A DNA stretch of 64,000 nucleotides from Oscillospiraceae bacterium (GTDB lineage: Bacteria; Bacillota_A; Clostridia; Oscillospirales; Oscillospiraceae), in contig JAGAFT010000040.1 of assembly GCA_017627975.1 (NCBI GenBank), forward strand, positions 1 through 64,000. The letters run 5' to 3'. The notes below the pieces were generated by a model, which saw only the letters and a list, made by a program, of their open reading frames with translations, did not search any database and was not told the DNA's origin. The position numbers and the translations under genes were made by a program. This document shows positions 41,355 through 50,382 of this stretch, one piece after another (position 1 is the stretch's first letter; every line of letters begins with the position of its first letter).

Positions 41355-42734
41355 ATGAGTAACAGAACGCTTGCCGCATCCGATCAGGATTTTTCCAGGG
41401 GCTCTGTGCTGGATGCTCTTTTCCGTATGGCAGTTCCCATGTCTATGGCGCTGCTGATCAATATTCTCTACAGTGTTGTAGACCGTATCTATATCGGACA
41501 TATACCGGAGGTTGGCAGGTTATCCCTGACCGGTATCGGTCTCATCTCCCCAATAGTAACTGTGATCGTTGCATTTCAGAACCTTTTTGGCGTCGGAGGG
41601 ACGCCTCTCTTTTCGATCGCACGTGGGAAAGAAGACGACGATACAGCTTCCCGCATCCTACATAATGCCTGCTTTATGCTGCTGCTTACCGGCATCCTGC
41701 TTACGGCTCTTGTTCTGCTGACAAGCAGAAAACTGCTCTATCTGATCGGCGCTTCCGATGCAACCTATCCGTACGCATCCGGATACCTTCGGATTTATAT
41801 TCTGGGAACCGTGTTTGTCCTGTTCTCGCTGGGGCTGAACCCCTACATCAATGCACAGGGAAATGCAAAAATCGGGATGCTTACGGTTCTGATCGGGGCC
41901 GTTATAAATCTGATTCTCGACCCGGTTTTTATTTTCGGATTTCGAATGGGGGTCCAGGGTGCAGCGGTTGCAACAGTGATAGCGCAGTTCTGCTCCGCGC
42001 TGTGGGTTCTGCAGTACTTTCGAAGTCGCCGCAGTCGCTATCGCCTCAGCCTCCGGCGATTCAAGCCGGATATCCGGATTGTTGGCCGAATCATATCTTT
42101 AGGCGTTACAGAATTTGTTTTCCAGCTGACAAATTCCATTGTTTTGTTTCTGTATAATGTAAAACTTCTGGAATTGGGCGGCGACATCTATGTGACTGCG
42201 ATGACGGTAATCTATTCCATCAGAGAAATCACCAACGTGATCATGTTTGGCATAGTGGGTGCATCCAAGCCGATCATAGGATATAACTATGGCGCTGGGT
42301 GCTACGATCGTGTTAAACAGAGCATAAGCTATATGACAGTGCTCAATCTAATTTATCTTGGCCTCATCTGGGCGCTTGTAATGGCATTTCCGGACTGTTT
42401 TATTCTTCTCTTCAACAGCGATGCGCAGCTTCTTGAAATATGCAGAACCTGTGTTCGAATCTTTTTCCTGTTTTCTTTTTTTGGTGCACTCCAGGTTTCT
42501 TCCCAATCCGTATTCGTCTCTCTTGGCCGGGCAAAACATGCGCTGTTCTTTTCCCTGCTACGCAAAGTCATCCTGATCATTCCCCTGACGCTAATTCTGC
42601 CGTACCTTTTCCAGCTCGGCGCCAGGGGCGTTTTCCTTGCGGAGCCGTTATCTGAACTGATTGGGGGATCTGCCTGTTTTATCACGATGAGAAAAACGGT
42701 TTGGAAGGAGTTGAGCAAAAATGAAGAGGTTTGA
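41355..42734 (+). CDS. MATE-family efflux transporter (catabolic island)
   Basis: The 459-residue protein has about 12 membrane helices in two similar halves and MATE features such as LFRMAVPMSMALLINILYSVVDRIYIGH at the N-terminus, NPYINAQGNAKIGM and PIIGYNYGAG. It exchanges cations for organic compounds across the membrane. It is the last gene of the plus-strand run, 79 bases after the MBL gene and behind a hairpin. The start region has only an A-rich leader instead of AGGAGG, so expression may be low or conditional. Cargo unknown; export of a pathway product or toxic analogue is possible. Confidence 0.88.
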   Translation: MSNRTLAASDQDFSRGSVLDALFRMAVPMSMALLINILYSVVDRIYIGHIPEVGRLSLTGIGLISPIVTVIVAFQNLFGVGGTPLFSIARGKEDDDTASRILHNACFMLLLTGILLTALVLLTSRKLLYLIGASDATYPYASGYLRIYILGTVFVLFSLGLNPYINAQGNAKIGMLTVLIGAVINLILDPVFIFGFRMGVQGAAVATVIAQFCSALWVLQYFRSRRSRYRLSLRRFKPDIRIVGRIISLGVTEFVFQLTNSIVLFLYNVKLLELGGDIYVTAMTVIYSIREITNVIMFGIVGASKPIIGYNYGAGCYDRVKQSISYMTVLNLIYLGLIWALVMAFPDCFILLFNSDAQLLEICRTCVRIFFLFSFFGALQVSSQSVFVSLGRAKHALFFSLLRKVILIIPLTLILPYLFQLGARGVFLAEPLSELIGGSACFITMRKTVWKELSKNEEV

Positions 42735-42830
42735 GCAAAACTGCCTTTGGAATAACCAGAATGAGGAATTCCCGGCTGTACACAACTAACTGAACAGCAT
42801 CAGGAAAAAGAGAATATCCAACGGATGAAA

Positions 42831-42874
42831 AGGGACTGCTCCACAGCGGAAAGACGTGGAACAGTCCCTCTTTT
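42831..42874 (+). terminator. Terminator at the right edge of the catabolic island
   Basis: AGGGACTG-C-TCCAC (42831-42844) pairs with GTGGA-A-CAGTCCCT (42856-42869), one mismatch, followed by CTTTT. Confidence 0.8.
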
Positions 42875-42888
42875 CATACAATCCAGCA

Positions 42889-42917
42889 TTGACTTCACCT
42901 GCTTCCTGCCGTAAAAT
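42889..42917 (+). promoter_or_regulatory. Promoter of the polyphosphate gene set
   Basis: TTGACT (42889-42894) and TAAAAT (42912-42917) are 17 bp apart. Confidence 0.6.
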
Positions 42918-42964
42918 AAAATCAGCATTTTGTCGAAAATTGAACTGCAGGAGGTTGAGTAAAA

Positions 42965-44440
42965 ATGTTAAAAGAGTTCAAAGGCTCGAAAGATGAAGAC
43001 AGCGCAGCCTTGAAGGCTGAGATCAAGGCGCTGCGGGAGAGGCTTCTGGCACAGCAGCAGCTGGTCCGCGATCAGAAGCTCCCGGTTATTGTGCTGGTGG
43101 AGGGCTGGGCCGCCGCCGGCAAGGGCAGCCTGATCAACGAGCTGATCAGCGAGATCGATCCCCGTTTCTACAACGTCGTCTCCCCGGTGGTGCTGCCGGA
43201 GAAGGAAGAACGCTATCCCTTCCTCTATCAGTATGCCAAGGCGATCCCGGAGAACGGAAAGATCATGTTTTATGATTCCGGCTGGATGGAGGGGGCGGTG
43301 CGGAAATTCCTCCGCCGCGACATCACCAAAAAACAGTATAAGGAACGAGTCCGCTCGGTCAACGAGTTCGAGCGTCAGCTGCGTGACGGCGGCTACCTGA
43401 TCCTGAAGCTCTTCCTGCACATCGATCAGGACGAGCAGCGTAAGCGGCTGAATGCCCTGCGGGAAAACTATGAAACCGAATGGCGGGTGACAGAGGACGA
43501 CCTCTGGCAGCACCGGGAGTATAAGGTCTTCCGCGAGACCTATGACGAGTTCATGGAGCAGACCGGAAAGACCGTCAAGTGGCATATCCTGGACGGAGAC
43601 AAGAAGCGCCAAGCTGCCCGCGACGCGCTGAAGCTGCTGGTGGAGATGATTGACAAAGGCCTGGAGAACGGCAGATACGTCGGCAAACCATTCAACGAGA
43701 AATTTCCCCTGCTGAAGATGCAGAAGCTCTCTGAAGTGGATCTCTCTCCGGCCCTGGACGATGAGGAATACCGCAAGGAGCTCAAGAAGCTGCAGAAGCG
43801 GCTGGGAGAGCTGCACAACACGATTTACCGCAAGAAGATCCCTGTGATCCTCTGCTATGAAGGCTGGGATGCTGCGGGCAAGGGCGGCAACATCCGCCGC
43901 ATCGCGCGTCCGTTGGATCCGCGGGGCTTCGACGTGATGCCCATCGCCTCTCCCGAACCCCATGAACTGAACCGCCAGTATCTCTGGCGCTTCTGGACGA
44001 GACTGCCGAGAAGCGGGCATGTCTGCATCTTTGACCGGACCTGGTACGGCCGCGTAATGGTGGAGCGGCTGGAGGGCTTCTGCAGCGAGGATGACTGGAA
44101 GCGCGCGTTCAACGAGATGAACGAATTTGAGCGCCAGCTCACCGACTGGGGTGCGGTGGTCATCAAGTTCTGGATCCATATCGATCAGGATACACAGCTG
44201 GCCCGCTTCAATGACCGTCAGAACACGCCGGAGAAGCAGTGGAAACTCACCGAAGAGGACTGGCGCAACCGCGAAAAGTGGCCCCAGTATGAAGAGGCCA
44301 TTGATGAAATGCTCCAGAAGACCAGCACGGAGAACGCCCCCTGGTATATTATTGAATCCAACGACAAGAAATACGCCCGCATCAAGACGCTGAAAATCGT
44401 CATCAAGGCGCTGGAAAAGGCCTGCGAGGGGCAGCTGTAA
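42965..44440 (+). CDS. ppk2: Tandem-domain polyphosphate kinase 2 (polyphosphate:AMP phosphotransferase type)
   Basis: The 491-residue protein contains two PPK2 domains. The first has P-loop EGWAAAGKGS at 46-55 and YDSGWMEG; the second has EGWDAAGKGG near 299 and FDRTWYGRVMVERLEG. Double-domain (class II) PPK2 enzymes typically phosphorylate AMP to ADP with polyphosphate. The first domain has a less typical lid (DSGWMEGAVRKF for DRTWYGRVMVER), as is normal for the structural half, so the second is likely catalytic. AGGAGG lies 11 bases before the ATG. ppk1 follows after 59 bases. Confidence 0.92.
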   Translation: MLKEFKGSKDEDSAALKAEIKALRERLLAQQQLVRDQKLPVIVLVEGWAAAGKGSLINELISEIDPRFYNVVSPVVLPEKEERYPFLYQYAKAIPENGKIMFYDSGWMEGAVRKFLRRDITKKQYKERVRSVNEFERQLRDGGYLILKLFLHIDQDEQRKRLNALRENYETEWRVTEDDLWQHREYKVFRETYDEFMEQTGKTVKWHILDGDKKRQAARDALKLLVEMIDKGLENGRYVGKPFNEKFPLLKMQKLSEVDLSPALDDEEYRKELKKLQKRLGELHNTIYRKKIPVILCYEGWDAAGKGGNIRRIARPLDPRGFDVMPIASPEPHELNRQYLWRFWTRLPRSGHVCIFDRTWYGRVMVERLEGFCSEDDWKRAFNEMNEFERQLTDWGAVVIKFWIHIDQDTQLARFNDRQNTPEKQWKLTEEDWRNREKWPQYEEAIDEMLQKTSTENAPWYIIESNDKKYARIKTLKIVIKALEKACEGQL

Positions 44441-44499
44441 GGGCTTCTCGCATCTGATCTGTGTCAGATCATAATATGAGCAGAGTGGAGTGAATCAAA

Positions 44500-46695
44500 T
44501 TGCCTGCGAAAGAGAAAGCGGCCGTAACCCAGGAACCGACAAAGAAGGAAGAAAACCTGTATATCAACCGGGAGCTCAGCTGGCTGAGCTTCAATGAGCG
44601 CGTCCTGCTGGAGGCGGCGGACACGACGGTGCCCCTGCTGGAAAGGCTGAAATTCCTGATGATCTATCAGTCGAATCTGGAGGAGTTCTACCGGGTGCGC
44701 ATCGGCATCCTGACGCACCGGGCCATTCTGACCCCGGATAAGAGAGATCCGGTTTCGGGGATGATGGCGGCGGAGACCATCCAGGAAGTCCTGCGGATCA
44801 CAAGAGAGCAGCTGAGCCTGATGGAGAGCGTCTGGAAAGCGGTCCGCAGCGAGCTGAAGCGCAACGGCGTCGAAGTTCTGAATTTCAACAAAATCAACAA
44901 GGTCGATGAGCTTATGAGCAAGAAGCTCTTCGGCGACATCAAGAACCTGCTCTTCCCGAAGATTATTGACCCGAATCAGGCACTGCCGTTTTTCTGGGGC
45001 GAGGAGAGCTATGTGGTGGCCTTCCTCGGCCGGAATACGATCCAGAAACTCGCCATCATCCCGATGCACCGTGTTCCGCCGTATCTCAGCTTTGAGATCG
45101 ACGGGGTACAGAAGATTGTCCTCACAGACCAGCTGATCAGGCGTTTTCTGCCGCTGCTGCTGAAGAAGGAGAACATCCTCCAGTCGGCGGTGGTAAAGGT
45201 GACCCGGAACGCCGACGTATTTCTCTCCGAATTGGCGGGAAAAGAGGATCTGAGAGAAAAGACGTCCAACATGCTCTCCAAACGCAAGCGGGAGACTCCG
45301 GTACGGGCGAAAATCTACGGTAAGCTGACAGATCCGGCAAGGGCGCTGCTGATCAAGAAGCTCCATGTTCCGGAGCAGCGCGTGTTCCAGGCAACGGTAC
45401 CGTTTGATCTCTCCTTCCGCTCCTGCATCGGTTCGCATGAACACTTTCGCTATGAGGAGCGGAAGCCGGCCAGGGAGATCGGCCTGAAGAAGGGCGAGTA
45501 TTTCCGCTATATCGAAAAGCACGACCTGCTGATGAGCTTCCCCTTCCAGAGCATGATGCCCTTTGTAGACCTGATCTATGAGGCGGCGGATGACCCGGAA
45601 GTGCTCTCCATCAAGATTACCCTCTACCGCATGTCTGCCAGCAGCAAAATCGCCGCGGCCCTTGCCTATGCGGCGGACAAGGGAAAGGACGTTCTCTGCC
45701 TGCTGGAGCTGCGCGCCCGTTTCGATGAGCAGAACAACATCGACTACTCCGAGATGCTGGAGGACGCGGGCTGCCGGATCATCTATGGGCTGCCGGAGCA
45801 CAAGGTGCACTCCAAGCTCTGCCTGATCACCCGTCAGCACGGCGGGAATATTGAGACGATCACCCAGGTTGGGACCGGAAACTACAACGAGATTACCGGC
45901 GAGCAGTACACCGACCTCTCCCTGATCACGGCTGATCCGGAGGCGGGGAAGGACGCAGAGGCGACCTTCCAGGCACTGCTGAGAGGAGAGCTTCCGCCCG
46001 AAGCCCATACGCTCTGGGTTGCTCCGCTGAGCTTCAAGAGCAGAGTACTGGAATATCTCGACCGCGAGATCGCCAAGGGAGCGCGCGGGAGAGTCGCCAT
46101 CAAGTGCAATGCCATGAACAATCCCGAGATCATGGAGAAGCTGATCGAATGCTCTCAGGCAGGGGTCCAGGTGGAACTCTTTATCCGCGGAATCTGCTGC
46201 CTGCGGCCGGGAATTCCCGGAAAGACCGAGAACATCACGGTTAAGAGTGTCGTAGGACGCTGGCTGGAACACTCCAGAGTATACTGCTTCGGTGAAGGAG
46301 AGGACGAGAAACTCTTTATCGGCTCCGGCGACCTGTTGAACCGGAACCTGGAGCGCCGCGTTGAGGCCTTTGTCGAAATCCGCACGCCGGAGACGAGAGA
46401 ACAGATCCATGAGATTCTGAATGCACTGCGGGAGGACCGGGAAAAGTCGAGAACCATGCAGCCGGACGGCAGCTATATCCGGGAGCCGGACGGTGCGGGA
46501 ACCTCTTCGCAGGAGAGGCTGTATCAGTACTTCAGCAAACGGCGGGTTTCCCTGGACGAAGAAAAACCGGAACCGGCGGCATCCGCAGCAGGTTCTATCC
46601 CGGTAAAACCCGTGCTCAGACAGCGGACCAAGGAAGCGGATCCCCCGCAGAAACCTGTGTCCGCCTGGGACAAAATCAAAAGACTGTTCGGATGA
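44500..46695 (+). CDS. ppk1: Polyphosphate kinase 1
   Basis: The 731-residue protein is a complete PPK1: N-terminal NRELSWLSFNERVLLEA, YRVRIG, central YRMSASSKIAAAL, the autophosphorylated His in GLPEHKVHSKLCLI (about residues 434-437) and the second His in RWLEHSRVYCF (about 591). It reversibly transfers the ATP gamma-phosphate to polyphosphate at the membrane or cytosol. The start is TTG at 44500, nine bases after GGAG; no better in-frame start was found. A Pro/Glu-rich C-terminal tail follows the core. It sits between ppk2 and a ROK kinase gene. Confidence 0.95.
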   Translation: MPAKEKAAVTQEPTKKEENLYINRELSWLSFNERVLLEAADTTVPLLERLKFLMIYQSNLEEFYRVRIGILTHRAILTPDKRDPVSGMMAAETIQEVLRITREQLSLMESVWKAVRSELKRNGVEVLNFNKINKVDELMSKKLFGDIKNLLFPKIIDPNQALPFFWGEESYVVAFLGRNTIQKLAIIPMHRVPPYLSFEIDGVQKIVLTDQLIRRFLPLLLKKENILQSAVVKVTRNADVFLSELAGKEDLREKTSNMLSKRKRETPVRAKIYGKLTDPARALLIKKLHVPEQRVFQATVPFDLSFRSCIGSHEHFRYEERKPAREIGLKKGEYFRYIEKHDLLMSFPFQSMMPFVDLIYEAADDPEVLSIKITLYRMSASSKIAAALAYAADKGKDVLCLLELRARFDEQNNIDYSEMLEDAGCRIIYGLPEHKVHSKLCLITRQHGGNIETITQVGTGNYNEITGEQYTDLSLITADPEAGKDAEATFQALLRGELPPEAHTLWVAPLSFKSRVLEYLDREIAKGARGRVAIKCNAMNNPEIMEKLIECSQAGVQVELFIRGICCLRPGIPGKTENITVKSVVGRWLEHSRVYCFGEGEDEKLFIGSGDLLNRNLERRVEAFVEIRTPETREQIHEILNALREDREKSRTMQPDGSYIREPDGAGTSSQERLYQYFSKRRVSLDEEKPEPAASAAGSIPVKPVLRQRTKEADPPQKPVSAWDKIKRLFG

Positions 46696-46732
46696 ACGGA
46701 TGATTCCGGACCATGATACAGAGGGAGCAGAA

Positions 46733-47695
46733 ATGAAAAAGAAATATGACATTTGCCTGGATGTCGGCGGGACAAAGGTCCTCGGCGCCATCTTCAATGA
46801 GAACAAAGAGATCATCTACCGCCTGAAAAAACGCTCCAAAGCCGGGGACAATCAGACCGGCGACATCGAGCAGGTCATTATCAGCGTGGTGGAGGAGATG
46901 ATTCAGGAGTCCGGCATCGACCGCAAAGCGATCCGCGCCATCGCCTCCTGTGCACCGGGCGTGATCGACCAGGACACCGGCATCGTGCTCTTCACACCGA
47001 ATCTTCCGATGCGAAACTATGACATGAAGGGCGCGATGGAAAAGCAGTTCGGCATTCCGTTCTTTGTCGGCAACGATGTGAATCTCGGCGTGCTGGGAGA
47101 GTATAAGTACGGCGCGGGGCAGGGCTACCGGAACATTGTCGGCTTCTTTGTGGGAACCGGCATGGGCGGCGGTTTGATTTTGAACGGAGAGCTCTACACC
47201 GGGCACCAGTTCAAGGCGGCGGAGTATGGACACATGATTCTGGATCCGGAAGGCCCGCTCTGCAATTGCGGACAGCGCGGCTGCCTGGAGGCCTTTTCCA
47301 GTAAACAGGGCATGAGTGCCTATATCCGGCAGCAGGTCTCCCGCGGCAGAGAAACCATGATGGCCGAAGCGGTTACGGACGGGGTCTTCCGCAGCAAAAA
47401 ACTGAAGAGAGCGCTTACGGCCGGAGATAAGGTGGCACAGGAAGCCGTGGACCGGGCCTGCCACTATCTTGCCATCGCCACCGGCAACATGATCAACACC
47501 TTCAGCCCGGACCTGATCCTTTACGGCGGCGGCGTGATGGAAGCCCTCGGCGATCTCTTCCTGGAGAAGATCCTCTCGGAGGTAGACCGTTACTGCATGA
47601 CGGCGATCCGCCCGACGGTGGATCTGAAGATCGCCGCGCTGGGCGACGATTCAATCCTCTACGGCGATCTTGCGCTGATCGAGGAACATATGTAA
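46733..47695 (+). CDS. ROK-family sugar kinase (glucokinase-like)
   Basis: The 320-residue protein has CLDVGGTKVLGAIF (ATP loop), GVIDQDTG, FFVGNDVNLGVLGE with the catalytic Asp, GTGMGGGLIL, and the zinc site GHMILDPEGPLCNCGQRGCLE. It lacks a DNA-binding domain, so it is an enzyme rather than a ROK repressor. Glucose or a related hexose is the likely substrate. The ATG at 46733 follows GAGGGAG. Its place directly behind ppk2-ppk1 raises the idea of polyphosphate as donor, since some ROK glucokinases use it, but no motif here proves that. Confidence 0.88.
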   Translation: MKKKYDICLDVGGTKVLGAIFNENKEIIYRLKKRSKAGDNQTGDIEQVIISVVEEMIQESGIDRKAIRAIASCAPGVIDQDTGIVLFTPNLPMRNYDMKGAMEKQFGIPFFVGNDVNLGVLGEYKYGAGQGYRNIVGFFVGTGMGGGLILNGELYTGHQFKAAEYGHMILDPEGPLCNCGQRGCLEAFSSKQGMSAYIRQQVSRGRETMMAEAVTDGVFRSKKLKRALTAGDKVAQEAVDRACHYLAIATGNMINTFSPDLILYGGGVMEALGDLFLEKILSEVDRYCMTAIRPTVDLKIAALGDDSILYGDLALIEEHM

Positions 47696-47704
47696 CAAAG
47701 CAGA

Positions 47705-47729
47705 CCCGCCTTCCCGGCGGGCCTCTTTT
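47705..47729 (+). terminator. Terminator of the polyphosphate gene set
   Basis: CCCGCC (47705-47710) and GGCGGG (47716-47721) form a stem followed by CCTCTTTT. Confidence 0.75.
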
Positions 47730-47770
47730 GATGAAAGAAAAAACAATCTGACAGAAGAGAAGTGATGACG

Positions 47771-48652
47771 ATGTATGAACTGGTACAGGTGTCGGAGCGT
47801 TGCTACTACATCCAGAGTCCGGCCAAGATCGGGCTTGTAAAGCTCGGCGACACGGAGGTCTGCCTCATCGACAGCGGAAATGACAAGGAAGCCGGACGCA
47901 AGGTGCGGCAGATTCTGGACAAAAACGGATGGAAGCTCACCGCCATCTACAACACCCACTCCAACGCCGATCATATCGGCGGAAACAGATACCTGCAGGC
48001 TCAAACCGGATGCAGAATCTATGCCCCGGGGATCGACTGCGACTTCACGCGGCACACGCTGCTGGAACCGTCCTTCCTCTACGGCGGATATCCCCCACGG
48101 GAGCTGCGGCACAAGTTTCTGATGGCGCAGGAGAGCGATGCAGACGATCTCACACAGGAGGTGCTGCCGGCGGGCTTTGCCATGATTCCGCTGCCGGGGC
48201 ATTTCTTTGATATGGTAGGCTTTCGGACACCGGATGATGTGGTGTATCTTGCCGACTGCCTGTCCAGCGGGGAAACGCTGGAAAAATACCGGATCGGGTA
48301 TATCTATGATGTCGGAAGCTATCTGGATACCCTGGAAAGGGTCAAGACCATGGAGGCCAGAATGTTCATCCCCGCTCACGCCGCTCCGACGGAGTCAATC
48401 ACAGAGCTGGCGGAGTATAACATTCAGACGGTGCGGGAGATTGCGGAGCGGATTCTGCAGATCTGCAGACAGCCGGTGAACTTTGAACGGATCCTGCAGA
48501 CACTCTTTACCGACTACGGACTGAGCATGAACTTTGAACAGTATGCCCTGGTCGGAAATACCGTGAGGTCCTACCTTGCGTGGCTGAAGGACAGCGGCAG
48601 AATGGAAGCGGAGTTTACGGACAATCTTCTGCTCTGGCATACGGTGAAGTAA
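47771..48652 (+). CDS. MBL-fold metallohydrolase, third copy in window
   Basis: The 293-residue protein has an MBL metal site of the NTHSNADHIGG type (about 62-72), followed by LPGHFFDMVGF, LADCLSSGE and IPAHAAP. This HSNADH pattern differs from the HLHWDH of the two island MBL proteins, so it is a separate subfamily of unknown substrate. A C-terminal helical extension (about 215-293) with a winged-helix-like look follows. Three close start codons exist (47762 GTG, 47765 and 47771 ATG); the last fits the GAAGTGAT site best. It stands alone after a terminator. Confidence 0.78.
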   Translation: MYELVQVSERCYYIQSPAKIGLVKLGDTEVCLIDSGNDKEAGRKVRQILDKNGWKLTAIYNTHSNADHIGGNRYLQAQTGCRIYAPGIDCDFTRHTLLEPSFLYGGYPPRELRHKFLMAQESDADDLTQEVLPAGFAMIPLPGHFFDMVGFRTPDDVVYLADCLSSGETLEKYRIGYIYDVGSYLDTLERVKTMEARMFIPAHAAPTESITELAEYNIQTVREIAERILQICRQPVNFERILQTLFTDYGLSMNFEQYALVGNTVRSYLAWLKDSGRMEAEFTDNLLLWHTVK

Positions 48653-48809
48653 TCAGGAAAAGCCGCATCGGACAGAGGACCAAGATCAGAATTGATGTAT
48701 TTGAACAGCTGCATCCGGACCGAACCAGCTGCCATTTTATTATGCTTTCCCAACGGTAAGGATATCATGAATCTCAAATAAGCCTGACATCAATGATGAG
48801 GTGAGAGCT

Positions 48810-50261
48810 ATGAAAAACTCGTTTCTTTCTCTTATTGTGAGAATCACGGTGCTGCTGGTATGTGCAGCTCTTCTGTTCTGCCTGCTGACCGGCTGTGCCG
48901 TCCCTGTGACGGAGCGGAATTTGATCGCGGCGGCTCTGGGGCCGACGGCGGCATCGTTGTTTACCAATTCTGCCCAGGTTCAGACGGATACTGCGGGTGC
49001 TGCACTGCCGTGTTATTATGACACGGCATCAGGGACAAGCTACTATGTCTGTGAGGATCTTAATCGGGTAAGCGCGACAGAGTATGCTTATACACTGCGG
49101 GCATTCTACTTTCAGAACGGAGTACTTCGAAACAGAACCCTTGCCACCCGTACCGTGCTTTACAATGCTTCGGGTCAGACCTTTTCCAGCTGCCGGGATT
49201 ACGCTGGAAATGCGATCACGGATGCGGATTACGAAAACTATGCGGACCGCTATTTCTCCAGCTGCGCCAAGGTGAACCTCCCGCTGGATGGCGAAACGGC
49301 AGCCGGAACTCCGTCTCTTGTGATAACACCGACGCCTGCACCGATCCCCACACCAGCGCCGACACCGACACCGGAACCGGCGTCCTACTATGGTCCGGCA
49401 CCGGTGATCACCAAGAATCCCACCAGTGAGTCTCTTGCCATCGGGGGAACGACATGGTTCATTGCGCATGCTCAAAACGCAAATCGGCTCATCTGGCAGG
49501 CGGTCAGCCCGGCTGGCCTGGTCTATACGACGGCCGAGGCGCTGAGCCTCCATCCCGGCCTGGTGCTGGAAAACCAGGCGAACGACACGCTTGCCGTGCG
49601 CAATGTTCCCGCCTCCCTCAACGGCTGGGGATTTCAGGCGCGCTTTGAGGGGACAGGCGGGGTGGCTGTCAGCAGCACTGCCTACATCTATGTGGGAGAT
49701 TATGTCGGTGCATATCAGAGTGTTCTGAGCGCATACCGTGCGGCATATCAGGTGGGCGGCCATACCGCTCAATACGCTGTAAGCAGCGGACTGAGTCCGA
49801 TGATCGCGCACAGCGCCCATGTGGGCTATGCCTTTAAAGACCTGGACAAGGACGGCATCCCTGAGCTTTTCATTGCAGGGCTTAATACCGATGATGCAGC
49901 CCGCTCTGTCATGTATGACGTGTATACGCTGAACGGCGGTATTCCAGCCAGAATTGCCGTCTCCTCAGATCAGGAGAAGTTCTTTCTTTGTACGGATAAC
50001 GCCCTCTTCTGCGAGGGGTCCCGAGGAACCGGGCTTGCACATGCGTTTATCTACCGCTTCTCAAACAACAGCCTCAAGGCAGTTGAGGGATATATGAGCA
50101 CATTTACCGGCAGCAGCAGGGATGGCTTCTACTATCAGAGCGGCCCGTATTCTCCGGAACCGCGTGACGGAGATGTGCCGGTGTCGCAGAGCACCTTCAG
50201 CAGCAGGGTGTATGAACGCGAGAATACAGTCTTTCAGCTTTTGCTGACACAGATCGCGTAA
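48810..50261 (+). CDS. Surface lipoprotein with Pro/Thr linker and EF-hand-like loop
   Basis: The 483-residue protein has a lipoprotein signal with LLTGC (Cys near 29), an N-terminal domain, a Thr/Pro-rich spacer near 172-192, an Ig-like segment (about 200-290, GTTWFIAHAQNANRLIWQAV split) and a C-terminal part with DLDKDGIPELFIAG near 344, which resembles a calcium-binding loop. It is therefore probably anchored outside the membrane. I do not recognise a defined function. GAGGTGA lies before the ATG at 48810. The ABC transporter genes start 121 bases later. Confidence 0.78.
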   Translation: MKNSFLSLIVRITVLLVCAALLFCLLTGCAVPVTERNLIAAALGPTAASLFTNSAQVQTDTAGAALPCYYDTASGTSYYVCEDLNRVSATEYAYTLRAFYFQNGVLRNRTLATRTVLYNASGQTFSSCRDYAGNAITDADYENYADRYFSSCAKVNLPLDGETAAGTPSLVITPTPAPIPTPAPTPTPEPASYYGPAPVITKNPTSESLAIGGTTWFIAHAQNANRLIWQAVSPAGLVYTTAEALSLHPGLVLENQANDTLAVRNVPASLNGWGFQARFEGTGGVAVSSTAYIYVGDYVGAYQSVLSAYRAAYQVGGHTAQYAVSSGLSPMIAHSAHVGYAFKDLDKDGIPELFIAGLNTDDAARSVMYDVYTLNGGIPARIAVSSDQEKFFLCTDNALFCEGSRGTGLAHAFIYRFSNNSLKAVEGYMSTFTGSSRDGFYYQSGPYSPEPRDGDVPVSQSTFSSRVYERENTVFQLLLTQIA

Positions 50262-50382
50262 AGGAACAGCCCAGGATGAATCCGGAATCGTGCTGCCGGC
50301 ACCCGGGAGAAGCCGAATATCTGCCGGCTGAGGAACTTTTCCTGCGTAAAGAAGCGCTCTGTGGGACAGAAAGGAGAAAAGG

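Noticed and set aside
44464..46815. 783-codon open frame on the minus strand opposite ppk1
   Set aside because: Antisense shadow; ppk1 carries all family motifs and a sensible ribosome site.
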